This document shows, one piece after another, positions 24,433 to 32,457 of a stretch of 64,000 bases of DNA. The position numbers were made by a program, and so were the translations under genes. Under the pieces are notes generated by a model, which worked only from the letters and a program-made list of their open reading frames with translations, was not told the origin of the DNA and made no database searches. Position 1 is the first letter of the stretch. Every line of letters begins with the position of its first letter. The stretch covers positions 38,189-102,188 of the forward strand of contig JBMOPE010000002.1 of NCBI GenBank assembly GCA_049323755.1. The letters run 5' to 3'. The DNA is from BRHc4a sp049323755. GTDB lineage: Bacteria; Bacillota; Desulfotomaculia; Desulfotomaculales; Desulfocucumaceae.

Positions 24433-25683
24433 TTACTCGTAAATCTTTTCACCTGCAGCGAAGGCCTCGGCGGCGTCCTGCTCATAATCCCTTTCAGCCC
24501 GGTTCCTTTCGGATTGCATATATTCCCTGTACCACTCGTGGGCGGTTATCATGGACATTACCTCGCTAGTTCCGGTCCATATGGATGCCAGGCCCAGGTC
24601 GCGTACTATCTTTTCCACCGGGAACACGTTGGTGTAGCCTATTCCTCCCATTACCTGCATGGAGAGGCGGGCCGCCTTCTGGCAGGACTCGGTAACAAAT
24701 TTTTTGGTCTCGCTTATAAGGCGGCGTGTTTTATTGGTTTCCACTCCGCTGTCCACCGCCCGGCAGGTGGTATATACCAGCGAGCGGGCGGCGTCAAGAA
24801 GCATGGCAGCCTCGGCCACTTGGAAGCTGACACCCTGGAACTGGTTGATCACCTGCCCGAAGGCCTTGCGGCGGGTGGTGTAGCGTGTTGCCACATCCAG
24901 GGCCGGGCGGGCTGCGCCTATGGTCATGGCCGCGGTGCCCAGGCGCTCCGGGATCATCATGGTGTTAAAAACAGCGTAGGCATTGTTAAGCTCGCCCACT
25001 ATGTTCTCCCGGGGCACCTTTGCATCCTTGAAGACAAGGCGCCCGGCGCCGCCGCCCCGGCAGCCCATGAGGCCGTATAGATATTCCACCTTTACCCCGG
25101 GGCCCCTGTCCACTATAAAGCAGGTGAGGGCCTTATGCGGGTGGGCCTTGGGGTCGTGGTCGGTGCGGGCGTATACGAGGAAGTAGTCCGCCCCCTCGGC
25201 CCCCACAATAAACCTCTTCTGGCCGCTCAAAAGGAAATAGTCGCCCTTGTCTTCAGCTACTGTAGTGGTGCCGAAAAAGTCCGACCCTCCACGGGGCTCG
25301 GTCAGGCACTCGGCGGCAAACATATTTCCGGCCAGCAGGGGCTTGACGTACTTTTCCTTTTGCTGGTCGGTGCCGTGCTGGATAATGGCGTCACATACCA
25401 GCTCTGCCCCTACGCCGAAGGTGCAGGCAAATATATAGCCCAGGGTGCCGATCTCTTCTATGACCATGGCAGTGGTAACCCAGTCCAAGCCCCGGCCTCC
25501 CCACTTTTTGGGGTAGCGGCAGCCCAAAAGGTTTCTGCGCCCTGCTTCCTGCAGAAATTCCGTGGGAAACTTTATCTTGTCCTGGTCCATGTCCAGTATC
25601 ATCTGGCGGGGAACCCAGCGCACGAGGTCTCTGGCCTCATCACGCAGCTTAAGCTGCTCTTCGTTTAAAAGAAAGTCAAACAT
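24433..25683 (-). CDS. Acyl-CoA dehydrogenase family protein (unusual catalytic position)
   Basis: About 416 aa; ATG at 25683 with GGAGG nine bases upstream. The three-domain ACAD fold is clear: LTEPRGGSDFFGTT for flavin/substrate binding near 130, RRKAFGQ near 285 and MQVMGGIGYTNVFPVEKIVRDL near 355. However, IWTGTSEVM has Thr where most family members have the catalytic Glu of YEGTxE, and the alternative isovaleryl-type Glu (REAFGQ) is Lys here. It may use another base or a different chemistry. Downstream of an acyl-CoA ligase in the same transcript. Confidence 0.88.
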   Translation of the reverse strand: MFDFLLNEEQLKLRDEARDLVRWVPRQMILDMDQDKIKFPTEFLQEAGRRNLLGCRYPKKWGGRGLDWVTTAMVIEEIGTLGYIFACTFGVGAELVCDAIIQHGTDQQKEKYVKPLLAGNMFAAECLTEPRGGSDFFGTTTVAEDKGDYFLLSGQKRFIVGAEGADYFLVYARTDHDPKAHPHKALTCFIVDRGPGVKVEYLYGLMGCRGGGAGRLVFKDAKVPRENIVGELNNAYAVFNTMMIPERLGTAAMTIGAARPALDVATRYTTRRKAFGQVINQFQGVSFQVAEAAMLLDAARSLVYTTCRAVDSGVETNKTRRLISETKKFVTESCQKAARLSMQVMGGIGYTNVFPVEKIVRDLGLASIWTGTSEVMSMITAHEWYREYMQSERNRAERDYEQDAAEAFAAGEKIYE

Positions 25684-25711
25684 AAAAATCCTCCGTTTTT
25701 GATTTAGCCGG

Positions 25712-27223
25712 TCAGACCTGGGAAAGCTGCCGGCGAAGTTCATATTTCTTCACTTTTCCGGTGGGAGTGTGGGGCAATTCCCCGACAAAGCTGAATGCCC
25801 TGGGTATTTTATATTTAGCCAGCTTTTCAGTGAGGTAAAACTTGAGTTCCTCCTCATTTATAGTGGTGTCGGGCTTGGTCACGATCAGGGCCGTCACAGT
25901 TTCGCCCCACTCAGGATGGGGTTTTCCTATAACTGCCACCTCCACCACTCCGGGATACCCGGCTATGGCGTCTTCCACTTCCTTGGAGTATACATTTTCA
26001 CCGCCGGTGACTATCATATCCTTGGTGCGGTCCACTATATAAAGGTAGCCGTCTTCATCCAGCCTGGCCACATCGCCTGTTTTGTACCATCCGCCTGCAA
26101 AGGCCTCGGCGGTTCCCCCGGGGTTATTGTAATACCCTTTCATCATACAGGGGCTTTTGATCCAGATTTCGCCCACCTCGCCGGGGGTTGCCTTTTCATT
26201 TTCATTTTTCATGACTATAACATCGGCTCCGGGGATGGCCACCCGGCCAATGGAGCCCGCCTTGCTTACCTGATCTTGTGGATAAAGCACAGTGCCGGAA
26301 GGGCCTGCCTCGGTCATGCCGTATACCTGGTAGAAATTTTTGCTCCTGTATTTTTCCATGAGCATAATGGCCACGTCCCCGGAAATGGGTCCTCCGCCAT
26401 AAATCCAGCAGCGCATCGAAGACAAATCATAATCACTGAAATTGGGGATCATTTGAGCGGGCATTATGTAGCTGATTGGTGCCCCGAAATAGAGGGTGCA
26501 CCTTTCGTCCTGCACAGCCTGAAGAAACTTTAAGGGATGGTACTCCCTGATAAGCACCGTTGCCGCGCCCATATACTGGGAGCCAATAAACCAGTTGTTT
26601 AATGGAGAGGAGTGCCATATGGGCATGGCCATTAAAAGCCGGTCATGATCATCTATTTTCATGCACATAGCGCCGCTGATGCCTGCAAATATAACGTTGC
26701 CGTGAGTGTGCAGGCAGCCTTTGGGCTTGCCCGTGGTGCCGGAGGTATATAGTATTTCGGCAAGATCGTTTTCAGCAATTTCGACAGGCGTAAAAGCCGG
26801 GGCATTTTCCATTGCACTCTCGAAGCGATCAAAGCCCTCAGTGTCCGAGTCCAAAGCGGCCATCCTGGCCTTTGCCGTTACTTTCCGGGCAATCTGATCC
26901 AGGGCGGCGTCAAACAGGAAGACCTTTGCGCCGCTGTGCTCCAATATATAGTCCACCTCCGGGGCGGCAAGCTTGTGGTTTATTGGAACAACCGCCGCCC
27001 CGGCCTCCAGCGCCCCGAAGAAGGAAATAACAAAGGCGGTTGTATTGTAGCTCATAACCGCTACTTTGTCGCCTTTGGATACTCCCCAGGACTGCAGCAA
27101 ACCGGCCGCCTTGTCGGCCGCCACCTTTAGCCCGGCAAAGGTAAGGCCTGCTCCCTCGTACCTGATGCATTCCCTGTCGGCATACTTACCGGCGTTGATA
27201 TTTAACATCTCCACAAGGTTCAT
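25712..27223 (-). CDS. Acyl-CoA synthetase (AMP-forming)
   Basis: 503 aa. P-loop-like AMP motif LYTSGTTGKPKGCLHTH near residue 165, YQVYGMTEAGPSG near 300, GWYKTGDVARLDEDGYLYIVDR near 385, hinge DMIVTGGENVY and the catalytic lysine in TPTGKVKKYELRR near the end. It activates a carboxylate to acyl-CoA by way of acyl-AMP. It is followed at 28 bases by the dehydrogenase gene, so the pair probably activates then oxidises one acid. The chain type cannot be read from sequence. Confidence 0.9.
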   Translation of the reverse strand: MNLVEMLNINAGKYADRECIRYEGAGLTFAGLKVAADKAAGLLQSWGVSKGDKVAVMSYNTTAFVISFFGALEAGAAVVPINHKLAAPEVDYILEHSGAKVFLFDAALDQIARKVTAKARMAALDSDTEGFDRFESAMENAPAFTPVEIAENDLAEILYTSGTTGKPKGCLHTHGNVIFAGISGAMCMKIDDHDRLLMAMPIWHSSPLNNWFIGSQYMGAATVLIREYHPLKFLQAVQDERCTLYFGAPISYIMPAQMIPNFSDYDLSSMRCWIYGGGPISGDVAIMLMEKYRSKNFYQVYGMTEAGPSGTVLYPQDQVSKAGSIGRVAIPGADVIVMKNENEKATPGEVGEIWIKSPCMMKGYYNNPGGTAEAFAGGWYKTGDVARLDEDGYLYIVDRTKDMIVTGGENVYSKEVEDAIAGYPGVVEVAVIGKPHPEWGETVTALIVTKPDTTINEEELKFYLTEKLAKYKIPRAFSFVGELPHTPTGKVKKYELRRQLSQV

Positions 27224-27290
27224 TTTATCCCTCCGATCCCATTAGTTAACTTATTAAATACTGTAATAATTATAGCAATTTGTCATAAGT

Positions 27291-27303
27291 AGTTCAATGA
27301 ACT
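27291..27303. promoter_or_regulatory. Palindrome in the ligase/XRE divergent gap
   Basis: AGTTCA-A-TGAACT, perfect. It lies between the divergent starts at 27223 and 27368, a plausible operator for the HTH protein. Confidence 0.45.
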
Positions 27304-27367
27304 TTATTACATTAACAAATAAAATATGATAAATTATAATAAACAAATTATTTTAGAGGCATTTGTA

Positions 27368-27793
27368 ATGAGTTATAAATCTATAGGAAAGCAGCTGCAG
27401 CTTGCCAGGGAGGAAGCCGGGTACAGCCAGGAGCAGCTGGCGTCGAAAATAGGGTGCTCCCAGTCAACCCTGTCCAATTACGAAAAGGGGAAGCGCCGTA
27501 TATACCTTGCCCAGCTTGAGACAATTGCAGAGGTATTAAAGAGGCCGGTGGAGTTCTTTCTGCGCAATACCGATAACTCCGTAGCGCATAGTATCCCGGA
27601 TGACACCGGGGGGCGACGTGTGCAGCCTCAGGAGCAGTGGAACAATAAGGGCTGTGAGGAAAGCGGCCCGCCGGGAAGTGACGACGAGAGGGCGCTTATT
27701 GAGAGCTACCGGTCGCTTTCAGCAGAGGGGAAAAATCTCGTGCTGGGCTTCACTGAGTGGGTAAAGAAAAGAGAGGTGGCCGGAGGTGGCTGA
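27368..27793 (+). CDS. XRE-family transcriptional regulator
   Basis: About 141 aa. A helix-turn-helix of the Cro/CI type at residues ~4-60 (LQLAREEAGYSQEQLASKIGCSQSTLSNYEKG), then a charged linker and a C-terminal helix. It overlaps the next acyl-CoA dehydrogenase gene by eight bases, so it is probably a pathway-specific regulator of the flanking acyl-CoA genes. ATG at 27368 with AGAGG upstream; an earlier ATG lies in frame without a ribosome site. Confidence 0.88.
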   Translation: MSYKSIGKQLQLAREEAGYSQEQLASKIGCSQSTLSNYEKGKRRIYLAQLETIAEVLKRPVEFFLRNTDNSVAHSIPDDTGGRRVQPQEQWNNKGCEESGPPGSDDERALIESYRSLSAEGKNLVLGFTEWVKKREVAGGG

Positions 27794-28928
27794 TTTCAAT
27801 ATAAACAGTAACCAGAGGGAGCTGGTGGAGGAAGTGCGGGCGCTGGCCCAGGGCTATATTGCTCCTGTGGCAGCCAGGCTGGATGAAAAGGGTGACAGCA
27901 CCTTTGATTTCGGGCCTGTAAAAAAACTGGCTGAAAAAAAACTGCTGACACCAACTGTTCCTTTGGAGTATGGCGGCAGGGGGCTTGATTATTTTTCCAC
28001 CGCGCTTATATTGGAGGAGCTTGGGTGGGCCTGTGCCGGTGTAGCCACAGTGGTAGCGGCAAACATCCACGCCGCCAGCCCTATAATCTTAGCCGGAACC
28101 GGCAGTCAGAAAGAGATTTTCCTGTCAGCGCTGGCAGAACCCCGGCCCAACCTGGCCGCCTTTGCCCTTACCGAGCCGGAATCGGGGTCCGATATTTCCG
28201 CTGTGGCAACCCGGGCCGAAAAAACAAACGGCGGCTGGGAAATCAGTGGGGTGAAGGATTTTGTTATAAATGGAGGAGTTGCACACTTTACCACACTGTT
28301 TGCGGCTACTGATTTAAAGAACAAAAAGGCTGGCATGATGGCTTTTATAATACCTTCCTCCAACCCCGGCCTGAAGGTGGGGGAGGTTCGCGGCAAGATG
28401 GGGGTTCGTTATGCCAGGACGGCGGAACTGGTGCTGGATAAAGTGTTCGTTCCCGGTGAGCTGGCCATAGGACCGAAGGGAGGGGCCTATTTGCTGCTTA
28501 TGCAAACATTCGACCGGGGCCGTGCGCTTTCAGGAGCTGTGGGCGTAGGTATCGCCAGGGCGGCTTATGAGTTTGCCCTGCAATTCAGCAGGGAGCGGCA
28601 GCGGTTTGGCAGGCCGATATTTTCTCAGCAGGCCATTTCCTTTGCCCTGGCCGAGCTGGCAATAAAAATTGAGTCTGCCAGGCTTATGGTTTGGAAGGCC
28701 TGCTGGCTCATCGATAACGACCTGGACTATACCCTTGCCTCTTCCATGGCGAAAATAGCGGGCAGCGAGGTAGCCCAGGAGGCTGCTGCTGCAGCGATGG
28801 ATATTTGCGGTGGGCGCGGCTATTTAAGGCAGTTCCCTGTCGAGAGATATCTCAGGGATGCGAGGGTTCTTTCTCTTATAGAAGGGACAAACCATATCCA
28901 GAAGGCCATAATTGCTTCCTTGCTCTAG
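27786..28928 (+). CDS. Acyl-CoA dehydrogenase
   Basis: 380 aa, the usual length. FALTEPESGSDISAVATRAEK near residue 120 (flavin/acyl binding), RERQRFGRPIFSQQAISF near 262, MDICGGRGYLRQFPVERYLRD near 338 and the catalytic Glu in LIEGTNHIQ near 367. It oxidises acyl-CoA to enoyl-CoA with electron transfer to ETF. GTG start inside the end of the XRE gene, so translation is coupled. Confidence 0.93.
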   Translation: MADFNINSNQRELVEEVRALAQGYIAPVAARLDEKGDSTFDFGPVKKLAEKKLLTPTVPLEYGGRGLDYFSTALILEELGWACAGVATVVAANIHAASPIILAGTGSQKEIFLSALAEPRPNLAAFALTEPESGSDISAVATRAEKTNGGWEISGVKDFVINGGVAHFTTLFAATDLKNKKAGMMAFIIPSSNPGLKVGEVRGKMGVRYARTAELVLDKVFVPGELAIGPKGGAYLLLMQTFDRGRALSGAVGVGIARAAYEFALQFSRERQRFGRPIFSQQAISFALAELAIKIESARLMVWKACWLIDNDLDYTLASSMAKIAGSEVAQEAAAAAMDICGGRGYLRQFPVERYLRDARVLSLIEGTNHIQKAIIASLL

Positions 28929-29237
28929 GTAAGACATAATTAATAATTACCTCCATATTGACAATTTTTCATGATGCGACTTATATCATGTTGTTGGATT
29001 TAATGATAGCAGGGTTTAATTATGTCAACGGATATTGTTATAATAACGCGGCACCATCAGAGAATGAAAATATAAGGAATGCCCGGAATTCTGGATTCTG
29101 ACTTCTGAATTCTGAATTCCGACCGGTAAAAGAATTTCAGTATAAGGTATTATAGAGTAGTTGACAGGTGTTCATTATAGGGCTTATCCTGTTTATTAAA
29201 TACCAACAAGGCAGAACGGATGATGGGAGGTTTTATT
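28929..29237. other. Gene-free stretch with CAGAATT-type repeat
   Basis: No gene is visible. It contains the CAGAATT-family repeat at 29085-29124 and a TTGACA box near 29160 with a weak -10 (TTATCC) 17 bases later, which may drive the gene at 29238. Otherwise AT-rich and unstructured. Confidence 0.6.
29085..29124. repeat. CAGAATT-heptamer repeat, copy 2
   Basis: Inverted-arm units GAATTCTG/GATTCTGA/CTTCTGA ending in TTCCGACCGG. Only one arm is present. Confidence 0.7.
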
Positions 29238-29483
29238 ATGGGTGGATGCTCAGGCCATTCGGAAGGTCAAGGTTCGGGCACCTGTTCTACTCTGGGTGGC
29301 AGGTCCGAGATTGAGAAGCTGGTCAAGGCTTTTTCCATTGAAGAGGCAAATAGGCTGATTAAAGAGGGCCATGTTTTTATTGCTGTATACTGGAACTGTG
29401 AAAAGTCACGAGAGGAGTACATTCTTGGCAAGCAAAAGAAGGACAAGGCTCCTTTAAGGAAAGTAGGGTTCTCAGTTAACTGA
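29238..29483 (+). CDS. Small Cys/Gly-rich protein, unknown
   Basis: About 81 aa. Opens MGGCSGHSEGQGSGTCSTLGG, a Gly/Cys/His stretch that could bind metal, followed by a helix (EIEKLVKAFSIEEANRLIKEGHVFI), the strand VYWNC, and a lysine-rich tail ending LRKVGFSV. The second half looks like a small DNA- or protein-binding fold of the 'leave-one-helix' type seen in hypothetical proteins; I do not recognise it. ATG at 29238 is preferred because GGGAGG lies just upstream. It stands alone, with a repeat starting four bases after its stop. Confidence 0.6.
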   Translation: MGGCSGHSEGQGSGTCSTLGGRSEIEKLVKAFSIEEANRLIKEGHVFIAVYWNCEKSREEYILGKQKKDKAPLRKVGFSVN

Positions 29484-29486
29484 TGA

Positions 29487-29590
29487 TAGGAATTGGGAAT
29501 TAGGAATTGGGAATTGGGGTTGCCCTAGGCGATTTCAGTAGTTGAATTTCATAACCAATTCTCGATTCCCATTTCCCAATTCCGGACCGG
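29487..29590. repeat. GGAATTG-heptamer repeat, copy 5
   Basis: Left array (29487-29520) and inverted right arm (29554-29588) fill the gap between two convergent stops. The double-hairpin core is missing; only CCGGACCGG remains. Confidence 0.8.
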
Positions 29591-29600
29591 AAAGAAGTGC

Positions 29601-30800
29601 CTATAAGCTACTATTGTCCAGCGCCTGGCTCAGGTCATCGATAATGTCGGCAGCGTCTTCCAGGCCAACAGATATTCGTATTAAGCCGTCTGTTATACCC
29701 ATTTTAATTCTTTCTTCCCTGGGGACCGAGGCATGTGTCATGGAGGCCGGGTGCTGTATAAGAGTATCCACATCTCCAAGGCTGACAGCCAGATGACATA
29801 GCTTTAAGCTGTTCAGCATGCGCTTTCCTGCCCCCAGGCCCTCTTTTACCTCAAAGGATATGAGGCCGCCGAAGCCGCTCATCTGTCTTTTGGCCAGCTC
29901 GTGCTGCGGGTGGGATTTCAGGCCGGGGTAATAAACCCTTTCAATAAGGGGATGGCTTTCCAGGAATAGGGATACCAGCCTGGCGTTGTGTTCATGTCTG
30001 TCCATCCGCACCACCAGTGTCTTCAGTCCCCTGAGACACAGCCATGCATCAAAGGGGCTGATTACTCCGCCTATATCCTTTAATGTGGTTTTCCTGACGT
30101 TATCCAGAAAGGATTTAGGGCCTGCCGCCACACCGGCGATTACATCCCCGTGCCCGTTTATATATTTAGTGGCGCTGTGAATAACCACATCGGCGCCGTG
30201 GTTTAAAGGCTTCTGAAAGTAGGGGGACATGAATGTGTTGTCCACTGCAACCTGTGCCCCGGCGTTGTGGGCAAGGGCTGACACAGCCGCTATGTCCACC
30301 ATCTTCATGGTGGGATTGGCGGGTGACTCAAAATATACCAACTTTGTGTTTTCCCTGAGACATTGTTTGACGTTCAGGGGGTCGGACATATCCGTATAAG
30401 ATACCTCCACCCCGAACCTGGGCAGCATATGCGATAAGAATGTAAATGTGCAGCCATATAGAGTTTCATCGGCTAGTATGTGGTCGCCCTTTTTTAAAAG
30501 GGCCAGAATAATTCCTGTTATGGCCGCCATTCCGGATCCAAAGGCCAGGGCCGCCTCACTCTCCTCCAGGGCGGCTATTTTTTCCTCCAGTGCGGCCTGG
30601 GTGGGGTTGCCTATCCGGGAGTATATGAATCCTGCCTCTTCTCCGGCAAAGCGTAAGGCTGCCCGATCCGCGTCAGGAAAAACGAAGGTGGAGGTTTGAT
30701 GTATCGGTGTGGCCAGTGATCCGGTTAACGGGTCAGGCTTCTGCCCGGCGTGAATCGCCATGGTGCTAAATCCCGGCATCTTTTGGGTCTGTTTCTCCAT
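29601..30800 (-). CDS. megL: Methionine gamma-lyase
   Basis: 399 aa, Cys/Met metabolism PLP family. PLP lysine in HSATKYINGHGDVIAG near residue 209, YSRIGNPTQAALE near 60, and the diagnostic LYGCTF near 115 with the active-site cysteine typical of methionine gamma-lyase. It splits methionine into 2-oxobutyrate, methanethiol and ammonia. The 2-oxobutyrate would feed the adjacent 2-oxoacid:ferredoxin oxidoreductase. ATG with GGAGAATTC upstream. No S-box riboswitch is seen before it. Confidence 0.9.
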   Translation of the reverse strand: MEKQTQKMPGFSTMAIHAGQKPDPLTGSLATPIHQTSTFVFPDADRAALRFAGEEAGFIYSRIGNPTQAALEEKIAALEESEAALAFGSGMAAITGIILALLKKGDHILADETLYGCTFTFLSHMLPRFGVEVSYTDMSDPLNVKQCLRENTKLVYFESPANPTMKMVDIAAVSALAHNAGAQVAVDNTFMSPYFQKPLNHGADVVIHSATKYINGHGDVIAGVAAGPKSFLDNVRKTTLKDIGGVISPFDAWLCLRGLKTLVVRMDRHEHNARLVSLFLESHPLIERVYYPGLKSHPQHELAKRQMSGFGGLISFEVKEGLGAGKRMLNSLKLCHLAVSLGDVDTLIQHPASMTHASVPREERIKMGITDGLIRISVGLEDAADIIDDLSQALDNSSL

Positions 30801-30982
30801 CGGAATTCTCCTTCCGTTTTTATATGGTTATTACACCCATTCGAAACCGGTACTTTACTTTGAATAGATGATGTGTATTATATATTTTATCATTGATGAA
30901 CTTATTAATAAAATAGATTGTTTTAATGGTTATAATTAGTAAAAGCGATAGCTAGAGTAAACCATGTTTTGTTAGTTCGGGA

Positions 30983-31072
30983 CAATTCCCAATTCCCAAT
31001 TCCCAATTCCGGACCCATGAATAAGGCTTAACAGCGCCGCTGGAACAGTGGCAACGCCCGCAGGGCGTTTAA
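30983..31072 (+). repeat. GGAATTG-heptamer composite repeat, copy 6
   Basis: Inverted arm CAATTCCCAATTCCCAATTCC, GGACCC, AATAAGGCTTAACAG, then the two-hairpin core. GGGCGTTTAA ends the element and its TTTAAA supplies the stop of the gamma-subunit gene at 31069. Confidence 0.82.
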
Positions 31073-31623
31073 ACAGCCTGGGCAGGGTCCCCCATATGAA
31101 TTTGCCCGGCTGCCAGGGCCTTCAGGTTAACCTCCACCAGGTGCTGCTTGGATTTGCCAAGGTACTCCTTAAGGGCATTTTCCAGGGATTTTTCCGATAC
31201 TACATTTTTCATGGCCAGGAAGGATCCCAGCAGAACAATATTGGCGGCCTTCGCCAGTCCTGTCCGCCTGGCTATTTCATCGGCCGGAACCCTGTATGAC
31301 AATATATCTGCGCGCTCACCCCGGACTTTGATAATTGAGGAATTTAACACTAAAACGCCCCCGCTTTTTATGCGCGGCTCAAATTTAACCAGTGAGGGTT
31401 TGTTGAAAATAATTGCCGCGGTGAGGTTTTCCGGAAGGGGTGACCCTATTGGCTGGCTAGAAATGGTTACCACGCAGGAGGCGGTGCCTCCACGCTGCTC
31501 CGGGCCATAGGACGGCATCCAGGTGACTTTTTTACCATCAAACATGGCGGCAAGGGCCAGTATCTGACCGCAGGTAAGTACTCCCTGGCCGCCGAATCCG
31601 GCGATTAATATTTGTTCATACAT
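31069..31623 (-). CDS. 2-oxoacid:ferredoxin oxidoreductase, gamma subunit
   Basis: 184 aa. The gamma domain signature is present: ILIAGFGGQGVLTCGQILALAAM at the N-terminus, TWMPSYGPEQRGGTASC near residue 38 and VPADEIARRTGLAKAANIVLLGSFLA near 120. It forms part of the heterotetramer with the beta, alpha and delta subunits encoded upstream. It binds CoA/pyrophosphate parts of the complex. The 69-base gap from the beta gene holds a repeat, which is unusual inside such an operon. Confidence 0.93.
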   Translation of the reverse strand: MYEQILIAGFGGQGVLTCGQILALAAMFDGKKVTWMPSYGPEQRGGTASCVVTISSQPIGSPLPENLTAAIIFNKPSLVKFEPRIKSGGVLVLNSSIIKVRGERADILSYRVPADEIARRTGLAKAANIVLLGSFLAMKNVVSEKSLENALKEYLGKSKQHLVEVNLKALAAGQIHMGDPAQAV

Positions 31624-31685
31624 AAAGACTCATCCTTTCCTGTGAAATGTACTATAGGGCAGGCCCGGAATATTATTCCCATGTG

Positions 31686-31720
31686 CTAATTCCTAATTCC
31701 CAATTCCCAATTCCGGATCC
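31686..31720 (-). repeat. GGAATTG-heptamer repeat, copy 7, inside a coding end
   Basis: Five heptamer-like units GGATCCGGAATTG, GGAATTG, GGAATTA on the minus strand. They encode the last eight codons and the TAG stop of the beta subunit (31693-31719). Confidence 0.85.
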
Positions 31721-32457
31721 ATTTTATCCCTGAAAATTCCGGGGGGGTAATAAGCCGTCATTTGATCTTTAGCCCATTCAAGAGCCGCCAGTGGGTCCAT
31801 TCCCCAGTTGGTAGGGCAGGTGGAAAGAACCTCCACCATGGAAAATCCCAGCCCCTGGATCTGGCAGTTAAAAGCTTTCTTAATAGTCTTTTTGGTTTTA
31901 ACCACCTCAGAGGGGCCGGTAACTGCCACCCTGGCAAGATATGCCGGCCCGTCCAGGGTGGCTAGCAGCTCCGACATGCGGAGAGGGTAGCCTGTGGCGT
32001 TAACATCTCTTCCGAGAGGTGATGTGGTGGTTTTTTGCCCGGGAAGAGTAGTGGGGGCCATCTGCCCTCCGGTCATTCCGTAATTTGCATTATTTATAAA
32101 GATAACCGTGATATTTTCTCCCCGGGCTGCAGCGTGTACAATCTCGGCCAGGCCGATGGAGGCAAGATCCCCGTCACCCTGATATGTGAAAACAACACGG
32201 TCGGGAAGTACGCGTTTAATACCGGTGGCCACTGCCGGCGCACGTCCATGGGCGGCCTCCTGCATGTCTATGTCCAGATAGTTGTATAAAAGCACCGAGC
32301 AGCCAACTGAGGCAACACCTATGGTTTTTTCCCTGAGGCCTAGCTCGTCGACGACTTCGGCCACCAGCCGGTGTACTATGCCGTGGCTGCATCCCGGACA
32401 GTAGTGAAACCTGTTGGGTGTAAGAGACTGTGGCCGTGAGTACAGGGTGCGTATCAT
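31693..32457 (-). CDS. 2-oxoacid:ferredoxin oxidoreductase, beta (TPP) subunit
   Basis: 254 aa. TPP-binding pattern GDGDLASIGLAEIVHAAARGENITVIFINNANYGMTGGQ near 95-135, with HYCPGCSHGIVHRLVAEV near the N-terminus carrying a cluster cysteine. It catalyses oxidative decarboxylation of the 2-oxoacid with TPP. The natural end is about ...PPGIFRDKM; the final DPELGIGN is encoded by the heptamer repeat at 31686. Overlaps the alpha gene by four bases. Confidence 0.93.
   Translation of the reverse strand: MIRTLYSRPQSLTPNRFHYCPGCSHGIVHRLVAEVVDELGLREKTIGVASVGCSVLLYNYLDIDMQEAAHGRAPAVATGIKRVLPDRVVFTYQGDGDLASIGLAEIVHAAARGENITVIFINNANYGMTGGQMAPTTLPGQKTTTSPLGRDVNATGYPLRMSELLATLDGPAYLARVAVTGPSEVVKTKKTIKKAFNCQIQGLGFSMVEVLSTCPTNWGMDPLAALEWAKDQMTAYYPPGIFRDKMDPELGIGN

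Noticed and set aside
24331..25080. Long plus-strand reading frame over the acyl-CoA dehydrogenase
   Set aside because: It runs antisense to a gene with clear domain motifs; composition is that of a shadow frame.
30801..30982. SAM riboswitch before methionine gamma-lyase
   Set aside because: No S-box stems or conserved core bases are visible in the 180-base leader region.
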